A DNA stretch of 16,629 bases, taken from the NCBI GenBank assembly GCA_027025255.1, contig JALVRC010000059.1, forward strand, positions 1-16,629, in the 5' to 3' direction. The DNA is from Caldifarciminota bacterium. Lineage in GTDB: Bacteria; Hydrothermota; Tepidihabitantia; B3-TA06; JALVRC01. The stretch's first letter is position 1; each line of letters starts with the position of its first letter. Under the pieces are notes generated by a model. It had not been told where the DNA came from and did no database searches. It worked only from the letters and a program-made list of their open reading frames with translations. Made by a program: the position numbers and the translations under genes. Positions 7,678 through 15,872 of this stretch are shown in pieces.

Positions 7678-7770
7678 TTACCTTGTAAGGGCTATATATA
7701 TTGTTGTTGCTAATCCGCCAAATATTAAAAGGCTGATTAGGACAAAGATTACCCAGGCTTCAAGATTCAT
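7678..7770 (-). CDS. MetS-like small subunit of the NSS transporter (30 aa)
   Basis: A 30-residue, single-helix membrane peptide beginning MNLEAWVIFVLI and ending IYIALTR. It has one hydrophobic helix (about 6-28) with a central GG and a basic C-terminus. This is the layout of the small subunits (MetS type, Pfam MaAIMP_sms) encoded directly after many bacterial NSS transporters. In Corynebacterium glutamicum MetS is needed by the methionine/alanine importer MetP. The ATG overlaps the NSS stop as ATGA and has AGGAGGG at the right distance, so it is expected to be translated. The gene ends with two tandem TAA codons next to the MFS start. The family assignment rests on position, size and helix pattern, since the residues usually written WGG are FGG here. 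Confidence 0.85.
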   Translation of the reverse strand: MNLEAWVIFVLISLLIFGGLATTIYIALTR

Positions 7771-9227
7771 TTTTCCCTCCTGTTTGTAAAGTGTGATAAA
7801 ACAAAGGCAAATATTAGGGCAAGTATCAATGGAAGCCATCCTGCTATTATCTCAGCCCAACGAGGATATCCTCCGTATGCTGCATGAGCAGTATCTATAA
7901 TTGAGTTAACAAGTAAAAATATAGATATTATAGGTATTATAAACATTACTATAATATCCCACCAAAAGCCTATTTTGATTTCTGAGACACTGTTAGCATA
8001 TTCTTTTAGCTTTTTTCTATAAAAGTATGCGATTACAAGTGTTTCAAGAAGAGCAGAGAAGAAAAGTCCGTAGTAGGACATAAAATGGTCTACAATATCA
8101 AGCCAATAGAGTCCTGAGCCAGTTGTATATATAAGTCCTATAAGTATAGCCACTACTGCTATTAGTAAATTGGCACTGCCTCTTTTAATGTTGAATGTGT
8201 CCTGTAGCCCTGCAACTCCTGCTTCAACTAATGAAAAGGCTGAATCAACTGCAAGCGTTAGAAGCATAAGAAAGAACAGTATGCCAAACAGCTGAGGTAG
8301 AGGGAGATTGTTAATAATAGCAGGATAAGTGATGAATGCGAGCTGGGGGCCACTTTTCATTACTTCACTTATGGGTACATGCATTTTCTCTGCATAGAAT
8401 CCGAGCACACTAAATACTGCAAACCCCCCAACGTAGGCTGTCGCAGCATCGGCAAGCCCTATTATAAATGCATTGTTTACAACATCGGATTTTTTTGGAA
8501 GAAAACTGGCATAGGCTATCATAACACCAAAACCAACACTAAGGGAGAAGAATATTTGTGTAAATGCCTCCTGCCATAGTTTAAGATTGGCAAGTTGTGA
8601 CCAGTTAGGGGTAAGATAGTATTTTATTCCTTCAATTGCTCCGGGTAAGGTAATTCCCCTTATTACAAGAACAATTAGAATTATCCACGGTAATATTACT
8701 GTAACGTAAACAACCTTGCTAACTGTTTTTGCCCCTTTCCATATGGAGAGAATAATCCATATCCATATAACTACGAGCCCTATAATAAGCGGCATGACAA
8801 ACCTGCCAGTTTGCTCAATGCTTTGTGTAAGATGTAAAACATTACCGAAAAAAAACGTCTTAGGATTGCTACCCCATTTAAGGGTTACAGAATGAATAAG
8901 ATAGTTGGCTGACCATGACATAATAACTGTATAGTATGTTACAATGATAAAAGCAATTAAAAGGGCAAACCATCCTATCCATGTGAAACGCTTGTTGATT
9001 TTCTTGAATGATAAAGGGGCTGAAGCAGACATTTTCGCTCCAAGAGAAAATTCAAGGATTAAAATAGGTATACCAACGAGAAATAATGCGATAATATAAG
9101 CTACAAGAAAGGCTCCACCACCATATTTATAGCATATAATGGGAAATCGCCATATATTTCCCAGTCCAACAGCCGAGCCTACAGCTGCAAGAACAAAAGC
9201 GCCTCTACTATCCCACTTTTCTTTCAT
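7767..9227 (-). CDS. NSS-family sodium-dependent amino acid transporter
   Basis: A neurotransmitter:sodium symporter family permease of 486 residues, the LeuT fold. The N-terminal signature GSAVGLGNIWRFP (17-29), with unwound helix 1 that binds sodium and substrate, is intact and is followed by YKYGGGAF. About 12 helices can be traced, including FFSLSVGFGVMIAYASF, the helix 6 substrate-site region, and LFFLMLLTLAVDSAFSLVEA, the helix 8 sodium-site region. The start has a textbook AAGGAGGT site and lies one base past the tgt stop. It overlaps a MetS-like small subunit gene by four bases, which favours a methionine/alanine-type importer over other NSS substrates. The exact amino acid is not decided by the sequence. 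Confidence 0.93.
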   Translation of the reverse strand: MKEKWDSRGAFVLAAVGSAVGLGNIWRFPIICYKYGGGAFLVAYIIALFLVGIPILILEFSLGAKMSASAPLSFKKINKRFTWIGWFALLIAFIIVTYYTVIMSWSANYLIHSVTLKWGSNPKTFFFGNVLHLTQSIEQTGRFVMPLIIGLVVIWIWIILSIWKGAKTVSKVVYVTVILPWIILIVLVIRGITLPGAIEGIKYYLTPNWSQLANLKLWQEAFTQIFFSLSVGFGVMIAYASFLPKKSDVVNNAFIIGLADAATAYVGGFAVFSVLGFYAEKMHVPISEVMKSGPQLAFITYPAIINNLPLPQLFGILFFLMLLTLAVDSAFSLVEAGVAGLQDTFNIKRGSANLLIAVVAILIGLIYTTGSGLYWLDIVDHFMSYYGLFFSALLETLVIAYFYRKKLKEYANSVSEIKIGFWWDIIVMFIIPIISIFLLVNSIIDTAHAAYGGYPRWAEIIAGWLPLILALIFAFVLSHFTNRREK

Positions 9228-9228
9228 A

Positions 9229-10332
9229 TTACCTCCTTGAGTATTTTATATTGTTTTCTTCAATAAAACGTAGAAAGTTACCCTCAATAATAGCATTTCT
9301 TATCTTTTTCATAAGTCTTGTATAAAAATATATATTATGAAGACTTAAAAGATGTGGACCAAGAAGCTCCTTTGTATAGAAAAGATGTCTAATGTATGAC
9401 TTTGTAAAATTCTTGCAAGTATAGCACCCACAGCCTTCTTCTATTGAAGAGTAGTCATCTTTGAATTTCTGATTTTTTATATTAATCCTACCCTTGTTTG
9501 TAAATGCCATACCTGTTCTTCCATTCCTTGTGGGAAGAACACAGTCGAAGATATCAACCCCCTGTGAAACACTGAAGATAATGTCTTCAGGATATCCTGC
9601 TCCCATAAGATAACGAGGTTTATTTAACGGGAGTATTGAAGATAATTTATCTATTACATACTTGAATTTATCTTCAGGCTCACCAATACACAACCCACCA
9701 ATTGCATATCCAGCAAAATTAAAATCTGTTAAGTCTTTGGCACTCTTCTCTCTTAAATCCGTGTACACGCTGCCTTGAATAATTGCGAAGAAATCTTTTC
9801 TTATTGTATCGTCATGATTAAGTGAGCGTCTCGCCCAGTTTGTTGTTGCCTTTACAGAATTTAATGCCTCGTTATAGGAAGAAGGGTATTGAGCAGGTAG
9901 ATCCAAAAGCATTTTTATATCAGCTCCGATGTCTCTTTCTATATCAACAATCATTTCCGGCGTAAGATGATGATATGAACCATCTATATGGGATTGAAAT
10001 CTTACACCGTCTTCCTCAATTTTTTTGAGGTTAGTAAGGGATAGTATTTGAAACCCACCGGAGTCAGTTACATTTGCACCATCCCATGCCATGAAATGTT
10101 TAATCCCTCCTGCATTCTTTATAATATCTGTGCCTGGCCTAAGATACAGATGATAAGCATTTGAAATAATCATCTCTACTCCAAGGTTTCTCAGCCTATC
10201 AGGGGTAAATGTTTTTACTGTAGCCCTTGTAGCAACAGGCATAAATACAGGAGTGTTAACTACTATTCCATTATCAAAATAAAGTTTTCCTGCTCTTGCT
10301 CCATTGTCTTCTGCAATTATTTCAAATTTCAT
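9229..10332 (-). CDS. tgt: tRNA-guanine transglycosylase
   Basis: Exchanges guanine 34 of GUN-anticodon tRNAs for preQ1 in queuosine synthesis. The 367-residue TIM-barrel enzyme keeps the general base in DSGGFQ (Asp90), the nucleophile in FDCVLPTRNGR (Asp263), and the zinc ligands Cys301, Cys303, Cys306 and His332 with the same spacing as the Zymomonas enzyme. Two base-pocket positions differ from the usual bacterial ones. The DEC segment is DLP here (Asp144 kept, Pro146 where Zymomonas has Cys158). Ile216 stands where it has Val233. The start overlaps the queA stop as ATGA and has no clear Shine-Dalgarno site, so it probably relies on translational coupling. With queA alongside, preQ1 is the expected substrate. 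Confidence 0.95.
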   Translation of the reverse strand: MKFEIIAEDNGARAGKLYFDNGIVVNTPVFMPVATRATVKTFTPDRLRNLGVEMIISNAYHLYLRPGTDIIKNAGGIKHFMAWDGANVTDSGGFQILSLTNLKKIEEDGVRFQSHIDGSYHHLTPEMIVDIERDIGADIKMLLDLPAQYPSSYNEALNSVKATTNWARRSLNHDDTIRKDFFAIIQGSVYTDLREKSAKDLTDFNFAGYAIGGLCIGEPEDKFKYVIDKLSSILPLNKPRYLMGAGYPEDIIFSVSQGVDIFDCVLPTRNGRTGMAFTNKGRINIKNQKFKDDYSSIEEGCGCYTCKNFTKSYIRHLFYTKELLGPHLLSLHNIYFYTRLMKKIRNAIIEGNFLRFIEENNIKYSRR

Positions 10333-11330
10333 ACAATAAACATTGCATCACCGTAGCTAAAGAATCTATATCCCTTATCCATAGCTTCTTTATATGTATT
10401 TAGAATTAGTTCTCTTTTGGCAAAGGCACATACAAGTAATAATGGGGTGGAAGCGGGTTGATGAAAATTAGTGATAATGCCATCTATAATCTTGAATTTA
10501 TATCCAGGATAGATAAACAGGCTTGTTTTGCCCATTCCTGTCTGTATTTCTCTTTTCCCTTTTGCTGCTCCTTCTAATGTCCTTACAACTGTAGTCCCGA
10601 CCGCAATGACCCTTCTGGCATATTGTATCTTTTCCGAGAGCTGAGGAGGAATATAAAAATGTTCTTCCTCCATGTTATGTTTTGTAAAATCGTTTGCTCT
10701 TATAGGGAGAAAAGTTCCAACTCCAACATTTAAGGTTACATATTCAATTTCAACAGTTTTTTCAAGTCTTTCAAGTAGTTCTTTGGTGAAATGTAGCCCT
10801 GCAGTAGGTGAAGCAATGCTGAAGCCATTCTTTGCGTATACTGTCTGGTAAAAGTCTCTGTCTGCATCTGTGGATTGGCGTTTAATATAAGGAGGTATAG
10901 GCATTCTACCAAATTGCATGAAAATTTTATAAGCAGACTCAACATGTAATAATGCCCTGTCCTTTATGATTGATAAAACCTTAATAGGGTAGTTATCTAT
11001 ATATACTGTTTCGTTTTCTTTTAGTCTTTTTAATGGTTTTGCCATTACCTCCCAGATATTCTTTTCTTTTTCTTTTATGAATAGTAGTTCTATCTTAGCA
11101 CCTGTCTTTCTTTCTGCGAATATCCTTACAGGATATACACGTGTATTGTTAAGCACTAAAAGATCCCCTTTTTTTAAGAAATCTTCTATGTATTTGAACC
11201 TGGTATGTTTTATTACTTCTGTATTTTTATTCAATACAAGTAGCCTTGCTTCATCCCTTTTTTCCAAAGGGAATTTCGCAATCAGACGTTCATTAATATC
11301 GTAATTGTATAGTGTTAAATCATGTTTCAT
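10329..11330 (-). CDS. queA: S-adenosylmethionine:tRNA ribosyltransferase-isomerase
   Basis: Transfers and rearranges the ribosyl group of SAM onto preQ1-tRNA to form epoxyqueuosine, the step after Tgt. The 333 residues carry the family blocks GRMPIPPYI (141-149), SPTAGLHFT (174-182), a block VGTTVVRTLE (244-253), NFHQPASTPLLLV (288-300) and SYGDAM (325-330). The ATG overlaps the stop of the upstream membrane protein (ATGA), and the gene overlaps tgt by four bases. The last enzyme of the pathway, QueG or QueH, and the preQ1 synthesis genes are not in the window. Confidence 0.96.
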   Translation of the reverse strand: MKHDLTLYNYDINERLIAKFPLEKRDEARLLVLNKNTEVIKHTRFKYIEDFLKKGDLLVLNNTRVYPVRIFAERKTGAKIELLFIKEKEKNIWEVMAKPLKRLKENETVYIDNYPIKVLSIIKDRALLHVESAYKIFMQFGRMPIPPYIKRQSTDADRDFYQTVYAKNGFSIASPTAGLHFTKELLERLEKTVEIEYVTLNVGVGTFLPIRANDFTKHNMEEEHFYIPPQLSEKIQYARRVIAVGTTVVRTLEGAAKGKREIQTGMGKTSLFIYPGYKFKIIDGIITNFHQPASTPLLLVCAFAKRELILNTYKEAMDKGYRFFSYGDAMFIV

Positions 11331-12172
11331 TCACTATGTGACATTATGCTTTTCCATACAAGATATTCCATTGATAGAGAAAAATTAATAACTATTACAT
11401 ACATAAAAAGTAAGCCTATACTGGCTCCGCCAATAATACCTGTTAGTTGGTATCCATATAGATATGAAATTTTTGTAATATCAAAACCTATTGTTGTTGC
11501 GTTCATAAACAATAAAGTGCCAGCGTTTGTAATGATTATTGAGTTTGCAAGAAGATAAATGAAGCCAAATACCGGAATTAATATGAGATAGTTTGAAAGT
11601 ATTAATCTTAAAAATAGAAGAGGGAATTTTTTAAAAACTGTTTTGAAGATAGTCTTAAAAACAGAGGTAAATGAAAGATTTTCGTCTGCTACCATTACAG
11701 GAATGAATGTTATAGCCATGAGAAGGTATATAATAAATAAAAGTGCTGCTATGATTACTACTCCATTGAAAATTATATTAAGGAAGGGTATGAAGTTGAA
11801 AATAAATCCTAAAAAGCCTAATAAGAAAAGTATGAGTATCCCCAGAAAAAAGGTTAAAACCATTTCTACCCATACTATTGCAAATTTCTTTAAAGCAAAG
11901 AGCCACGAGGTAAAGATATTTTCATTATCCTTTTTAAATGATCTTAAAACAGCCAGTTGGAGCCATACAGCTACGAAACTGGCTAATATGATAAATATAA
12001 TAAGGAATGGATAACCTATAAACGGATAGAATATAAATGTTTGTGAATAGATTACAAAACCAATAAAAATGAATAAGCCTTCTAAAATAAGACCTGAGAG
12101 CGTTGTTAAAAGTCTTTTTATATGCCAGGATAGGTTTGCCATCCGGCTATGCGACTTTAAGGTATAATCCAT
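11327..12172 (-). CDS. Six-helix integral membrane protein, unknown function
   Basis: I do not recognise this 281-residue protein with confidence. About six hydrophobic helices can be drawn, at roughly 21-43, 51-76, 98-122, 127-155, 186-209 and 245-268. A short polar segment, VADENLSFTSVFKTIFKTVF (161-180), falls after helix 4. That arrangement resembles the loosely related multi-pass domains found in glycerophosphodiester phosphodiesterase membrane regions and DUF975-like proteins, but this is only a topological likeness. No catalytic motif is visible. The ATG at 12172 has a strong AAGGAGG site at about five bases and overlaps the end of hemW by 26 bases. A second ATG (residue 11) is weaker. 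Being coupled to hemW and queA suggests co-expression, not necessarily shared function. Confidence 0.75.
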   Translation of the reverse strand: MDYTLKSHSRMANLSWHIKRLLTTLSGLILEGLFIFIGFVIYSQTFIFYPFIGYPFLIIFIILASFVAVWLQLAVLRSFKKDNENIFTSWLFALKKFAIVWVEMVLTFFLGILILFLLGFLGFIFNFIPFLNIIFNGVVIIAALLFIIYLLMAITFIPVMVADENLSFTSVFKTIFKTVFKKFPLLFLRLILSNYLILIPVFGFIYLLANSIIITNAGTLLFMNATTIGFDITKISYLYGYQLTGIIGGASIGLLFMYVIVINFSLSMEYLVWKSIMSHSE

Positions 12173-13247
12173 TGTTCCTCCTTTTTTTTATATTGTTTAT
12201 TATTTCTAAGGTAAGATAATCAATTAAAGGAAGGCCTTTTGTAGAAATTCTAAATCCTTTCTCCTCTGGAGTAAAATACCCCATGTCTATAAGAGTATTA
12301 CTAACGTATTTAATAGGCTTAAAGAGTCTTAAGTTCATATATATACTTTCAATAAGGGATTTTTCTTCTGTTATATATTCAATTGAGTTTTTCCTTTCAG
12401 GTGCAACAAGATATTTTTTCATATTTGCTGTTGTTATAAATCTGTAATTCAGATAGAATGATGCAGCAGAAGCACCAAATCCCAGGTATTCATCTCTATG
12501 CCAATAGATTAGGTTGTGAAGAGAGGCATAGCCTTCTTTAGAGAAATTTGATACTTCATAGTGTTTATATCCTGCAGATTGAAGTGTCTCAATAGCAACG
12601 TTCATCTGATAAATATATGTATTCTCATCACTTGCCTCCGGGTATTTTCTTGGAGAAAGCCCGTAGGTAGAAATATGTTCAGGTTGTAACTGTAATACTT
12701 TTTTTAAGGTTTTTAACCATATACTATTGTTAAGTCCTTTATAGCCAAAGATTAAATCAATATTTATATTTTTAAACCCTGCTTTTCTTGCATTTTCATA
12801 GGTCTTGTATATGTCTTGTGGGGAATGTAATCTTCCCAAAATATTAAGTTCGTTTTGAAAAAAGGATTGAGCTCCGATAGAAAGTCTATTGATTCCCATG
12901 TTAACAAGGTCTTTTAGATAATTTAAAGAGTTATGTTCAGGATTGAGCTCTATTGTGACCTCTTTAAAAGAGGTTCTAAATACAGTTAAAATTGTGGACA
13001 CTATACTTTTAATATGTTCTTTCTTCATAAGAGAAGGAGTTCCCCCTCCTATATATAAAGTAGAAAACAACTCCCGGGAATGCATGCTTCTTTTGAAAAT
13101 TTCTGTTTTTAAAGCATCAATATATTTGTCTATTAATTCTTCTTTATTAACAAGAGAAAAGAATTTACAGTACGGACATCTATGCTTGCAAAAAGGGAAA
13201 TGTATATATATCCCTTTTAATGAATGATATGTCCTATTCTTTCCCAT
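12147..13247 (-). CDS. hemW: Radical-SAM heme chaperone HemW
   Basis: A HemN-like radical-SAM protein that in characterised bacteria carries heme to acceptors rather than oxidising coproporphyrinogen. The 366 residues include FCKHRCPYC (cluster cysteines 20, 24 and 27), with Phe29 where true HemN has a fourth cysteine. GGGTPS (67-72) and SIGAQSF are SAM-binding and barrel motifs. The heme-binding signature HNxxYW is present as HNLIYW (244-249). The missing fourth cysteine and the HNxxYW motif together favour HemW over HemN. The ATG overlaps the lepB coding end by 31 bases, with AGGAC about ten bases upstream. The lepA-hemW neighbourhood is known from many bacteria. Confidence 0.92.
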   Translation of the reverse strand: MGKNRTYHSLKGIYIHFPFCKHRCPYCKFFSLVNKEELIDKYIDALKTEIFKRSMHSRELFSTLYIGGGTPSLMKKEHIKSIVSTILTVFRTSFKEVTIELNPEHNSLNYLKDLVNMGINRLSIGAQSFFQNELNILGRLHSPQDIYKTYENARKAGFKNINIDLIFGYKGLNNSIWLKTLKKVLQLQPEHISTYGLSPRKYPEASDENTYIYQMNVAIETLQSAGYKHYEVSNFSKEGYASLHNLIYWHRDEYLGFGASAASFYLNYRFITTANMKKYLVAPERKNSIEYITEEKSLIESIYMNLRLFKPIKYVSNTLIDMGYFTPEEKGFRISTKGLPLIDYLTLEIINNIKKRRNNGLYLKVA

Positions 13248-13972
13248 CTTGGTGAAAGTCCTTCTAAAGAGAAGTATATAAAAATTGGTGTGCCTTTTAG
13301 GTATTTAAGATCTACAGGACCCCAGAAACGGGAATCAAGGGAATTGTCTCTATTATCTCCCATTGCAAATACATATCCTTCAGGTACAACAACAGGGCCG
13401 AAATAATCTCTTACTCGTGCTTCTTTTAGAAATTTCATCCCTTTCCATTTATTATAAAAGTCGGTTGTATCATCAAGTGGTTTATAAGTGTACGTATCAT
13501 CGTGAATAGTATAAGGTTCATACTGTCTTTCTCCATTTATATAGAGTATTTTATTTTTTATCTCAACTGTGTCCCCTGCCACTGCAATACATCTTTTTAC
13601 AAAATCCCTTGGTGCATACCAGGTGAAATGGCCTTCCTGTTTATTCCAGTATAAAGGAAGGAGTTGAAACCATTTCGGGAAGAATCTTATGAAATTTTCT
13701 TCTGGCTGAGGATAGTCCGGATCAACAGGATAACGGAATACTATTATATCACCTCTTTTTGGATTTTTATTGGGGATTATGGTTATTGACGATAGAGGGA
13801 GTTTAAATCCATATTTGAATTTGTTTACAAGAAGAAAGTCGCCTGGCAATATGGTCTTTATCATTGACCCTGTAGGTACTTCAAATGCCTGCACAATAAA
13901 TGCTCTTATAAAAAGTACAGTTAGAATTACATAAATCCACGAACGTATATTCTTTTTTGTTTTTTCTTTCAT
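13217..13972 (-). CDS. lepB: Signal peptidase I
   Basis: Membrane-bound serine protease that removes signal peptides from exported proteins. The 251 residues have one N-terminal transmembrane helix (about 11-29) and then the catalytic Ser36 in VPTGSM. The general-base Lys126 lies in FVKRCIAVAGD. The closing box MGDNRDNSLDSR (204-215) is complete. The segment between Ser and Lys is longer than in minimal Gram-positive enzymes. The ATG directly follows the lepA TAA with no spacer and has GGAGAT inside the lepA end. No second transmembrane helix is seen at the C-terminus. Confidence 0.96.
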   Translation of the reverse strand: MKEKTKKNIRSWIYVILTVLFIRAFIVQAFEVPTGSMIKTILPGDFLLVNKFKYGFKLPLSSITIIPNKNPKRGDIIVFRYPVDPDYPQPEENFIRFFPKWFQLLPLYWNKQEGHFTWYAPRDFVKRCIAVAGDTVEIKNKILYINGERQYEPYTIHDDTYTYKPLDDTTDFYNKWKGMKFLKEARVRDYFGPVVVPEGYVFAMGDNRDNSLDSRFWGPVDLKYLKGTPIFIYFSLEGLSPRWERIGHIIH

Positions 13973-15751
13973 TTAATCTCCTATCTTTAAAATAGAAAAA
14001 AATGCCTCTTGAGGAAGTTCAACTTTCCCTATTTTTCTCATACGTTTCTTGCCTTCTTTTTGTTTTTCCAAAAGTTTTCTTTTTCTGGTAATATCTCCGC
14101 CGTAACACTTTGCAGTTACATCTTTGCGGAGTGGAGGGATTTTAGATGCAGCTATAATTTTCTTACCTATTGCTGCCTGTATACGTACCTCAAATAATTG
14201 TCTCGGAACATCTTTTCTTAATGCATCAACAAGTTTTCTGGCTCTTTTATAAGAGCGGGAACGTTCTATTAAAAAGGATAAGGCATCTACAACCCTATCA
14301 TTTATTAGTATGTCAACCCTAACAAGGTCTACTTCAACATATTTTGATATTTTATAATCAAATGATGCGTATCCTTGAGACGCTGATTTAATCCTGTCAT
14401 ACAGATCAAAAATCATTTCGCTTAAGGGCATTTCAAATTCAAGGTGTACTCTGTTCCCTGAAAGATAATCAAATCGTTCCTGTTTTGCTCTTCTATCATT
14501 AAATATCTTAAGAATAGCGCCTATATATTCAGGTGGAGTTATAAGTTCAACTCGTGCATAAGGCTCTTCCACCTTTGCAATATGATTAGGCTCAGGAAAC
14601 TTTGACGGAGCATCCACATTAAGTACCTCATTATTTGTTAGATATAGCCTATATCTAACAGAAGGAGGTGTCGCAATGAGTTCCTCATTGAATTCTTTTT
14701 CAAGTCTTTCCTGTATGATTTGCATGTGTAATAACCCTAAAAATCCGCATCTGAACCCGAACCCAAGTGCATCAGATGTTTCAGGTTCATATACAAAAGC
14801 AGGGTCATTTAACCTTAGTTTTTCTAAGGAATCTTTTAAAGAAGGATAGCCTTCTGGCTCTGTGGGATAGAATCCTGAGAAAACGTAAGGCTTTATATGT
14901 TTATAGCCTTTAAGAGGTTCAACCTCTACTTCATTAGAAATAGTATCTCCTACCTTTACAATTCCTATATCTTTTATATGTGCTTTTATATAACCTACTT
15001 CTCCTGCTTCCAGCTTTTGACAGGGAGACATTTCCGGTTTGAAATATCCAATTTCATCTACTATGAATGAGCGTTTAGTAGAGAGGAGGTATATTTTATC
15101 GCCTTTTTTTAGACTTCCTTCCATTACTCTTATATAAGGGATAACACCATGAAATGGATTGAATTTTGAGTCGAAAATTAAGGCTTTTAAAGGAGCATTA
15201 ATTTTATATGATGGAGCAGGTATATTTTCAATAATACTTTTGAGTAATTCTTGAACACCTTCTCCTGTTTTTGCACTTATAAGTAGAATATCTTTCTCAT
15301 CCATGTCAGTAAGCTCTTTTACCTCTTCAATGATAGCCTTAAGATCAATATTTGGTAGATCTATCTTGTTTATTGCGGGAATTATTGTAAGATTTTCATT
15401 AAATGCAAGATAGAAATTGGATATTGTCTGTGCCTCAACGCCCTGGGAAGCATCTATCAATAAAATTGCTCCTTCGCATGCAGCAAGGCTGCGCGAGACC
15501 TCATAGGAAAAGTCCACATGCCCGGGCGTGTCAATAAGGTTTAAAATATAGCGTTCCCCTTTGTATTCATATTCCATTCTGACAGGGTGGGATTTGATTG
15601 TGATACCGTGTTCCCGTTCAAGTTCCATAGCGTCAAGCATTTGCTTGTTTTTAAGTGTTCTCACTGTATGGGTTATTTCTAATAGCCTGTCTGATAAAGT
15701 AGATTTACCATGATCAATATGGGCAATTATTGAAAAGTTTCTTATATTCAC
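13973..15751 (-). CDS. lepA: Elongation factor 4 (LepA)
   Basis: Ribosome-associated translational GTPase. From the GTG at 15751 the product is 592 residues and opens with NIRNFSIIAHIDHGKST, exactly the family's usual opening. G-motifs are AHIDHGKST (10-18), DTPGHVDF, NKIDLP and SAKTGEG. The LepA-specific C-terminal domain ends with CYGGDITRKRKLLEKQKEGK. The switch segment is EREHGITIKSHPVRM, slightly different from the common GITIKAQ form. The frame stays open to an upstream GTG at 15766, but that codon lies upstream of the -10 hexamer of the lepA promoter and so would not be in the transcript. The predicted transcription start coincides with the GTG at 15751 and no Shine-Dalgarno site precedes it, so leaderless translation is likely. 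First gene of run B. Confidence 0.95.
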   Translation of the reverse strand: MNIRNFSIIAHIDHGKSTLSDRLLEITHTVRTLKNKQMLDAMELEREHGITIKSHPVRMEYEYKGERYILNLIDTPGHVDFSYEVSRSLAACEGAILLIDASQGVEAQTISNFYLAFNENLTIIPAINKIDLPNIDLKAIIEEVKELTDMDEKDILLISAKTGEGVQELLKSIIENIPAPSYKINAPLKALIFDSKFNPFHGVIPYIRVMEGSLKKGDKIYLLSTKRSFIVDEIGYFKPEMSPCQKLEAGEVGYIKAHIKDIGIVKVGDTISNEVEVEPLKGYKHIKPYVFSGFYPTEPEGYPSLKDSLEKLRLNDPAFVYEPETSDALGFGFRCGFLGLLHMQIIQERLEKEFNEELIATPPSVRYRLYLTNNEVLNVDAPSKFPEPNHIAKVEEPYARVELITPPEYIGAILKIFNDRRAKQERFDYLSGNRVHLEFEMPLSEMIFDLYDRIKSASQGYASFDYKISKYVEVDLVRVDILINDRVVDALSFLIERSRSYKRARKLVDALRKDVPRQLFEVRIQAAIGKKIIAASKIPPLRKDVTAKCYGGDITRKRKLLEKQKEGKKRMRKIGKVELPQEAFFSILKIGD

Positions 15752-15757
15752 ATAAAT

Positions 15758-15785
15758 ATTATACACAAATTAGTCTAAATGTCAA
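15758..15785 (-). promoter_or_regulatory. Consensus promoter of lepA and run B
   Basis: On the minus strand TTGACA (15780-15785) and TATAAT (15758-15763) are exact consensus hexamers, 16 bases apart. Only six bases separate the -10 box from the GTG at 15751. The expected transcription start, about seven bases beyond the hexamer, falls on that codon. Confidence 0.88.
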
Positions 15786-15837
15786 TAAACATGAGTTAGC
15801 TATAAAACTATAAAACAACATGTGTATATTTATTCTA
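15786..15837. repeat. Short repeats between the two divergent -35 boxes
   Basis: The 52 bases between the two outward-facing -35 hexamers hold a tandem duplication of CTATAAAA (15800-15807 and 15808-15815). A segment TGTGTATATTTAT (15821-15833) is an imperfect inverse complement of the lepA -10 region (15752-15767, three extra bases there). These could be operator half-sites for a regulator acting on both promoters, but in DNA this AT-rich they could also be chance. Confidence 0.4.
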
Positions 15838-15865
15838 TTGACAAACAGTGAAATTTATATATAAT
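15838..15865 (+). promoter_or_regulatory. Consensus promoter of the small ORF and AlbA_2 gene
   Basis: TTGACA (15838-15843) and TATAAT (15860-15865) are exact consensus hexamers, 16 bases apart, facing away from the lepA promoter. The predicted transcription start is about 15872, one base before the ATG at 15873. The GGAGG that follows the -10 box (15866-15870) would lie upstream of the transcript and cannot act as a ribosome-binding site for RNAs starting here. Confidence 0.86.
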
Positions 15866-15872
15866 GGAGGTT

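Noticed and set aside
11643..12014. Plus-strand ORF of 123 codons opposite the membrane protein
   Set aside because: Its basic, low-complexity product is what antisense reading of hydrophobic codons gives. It has no promoter, and the minus-strand gene has a strong SD site and operon fit.
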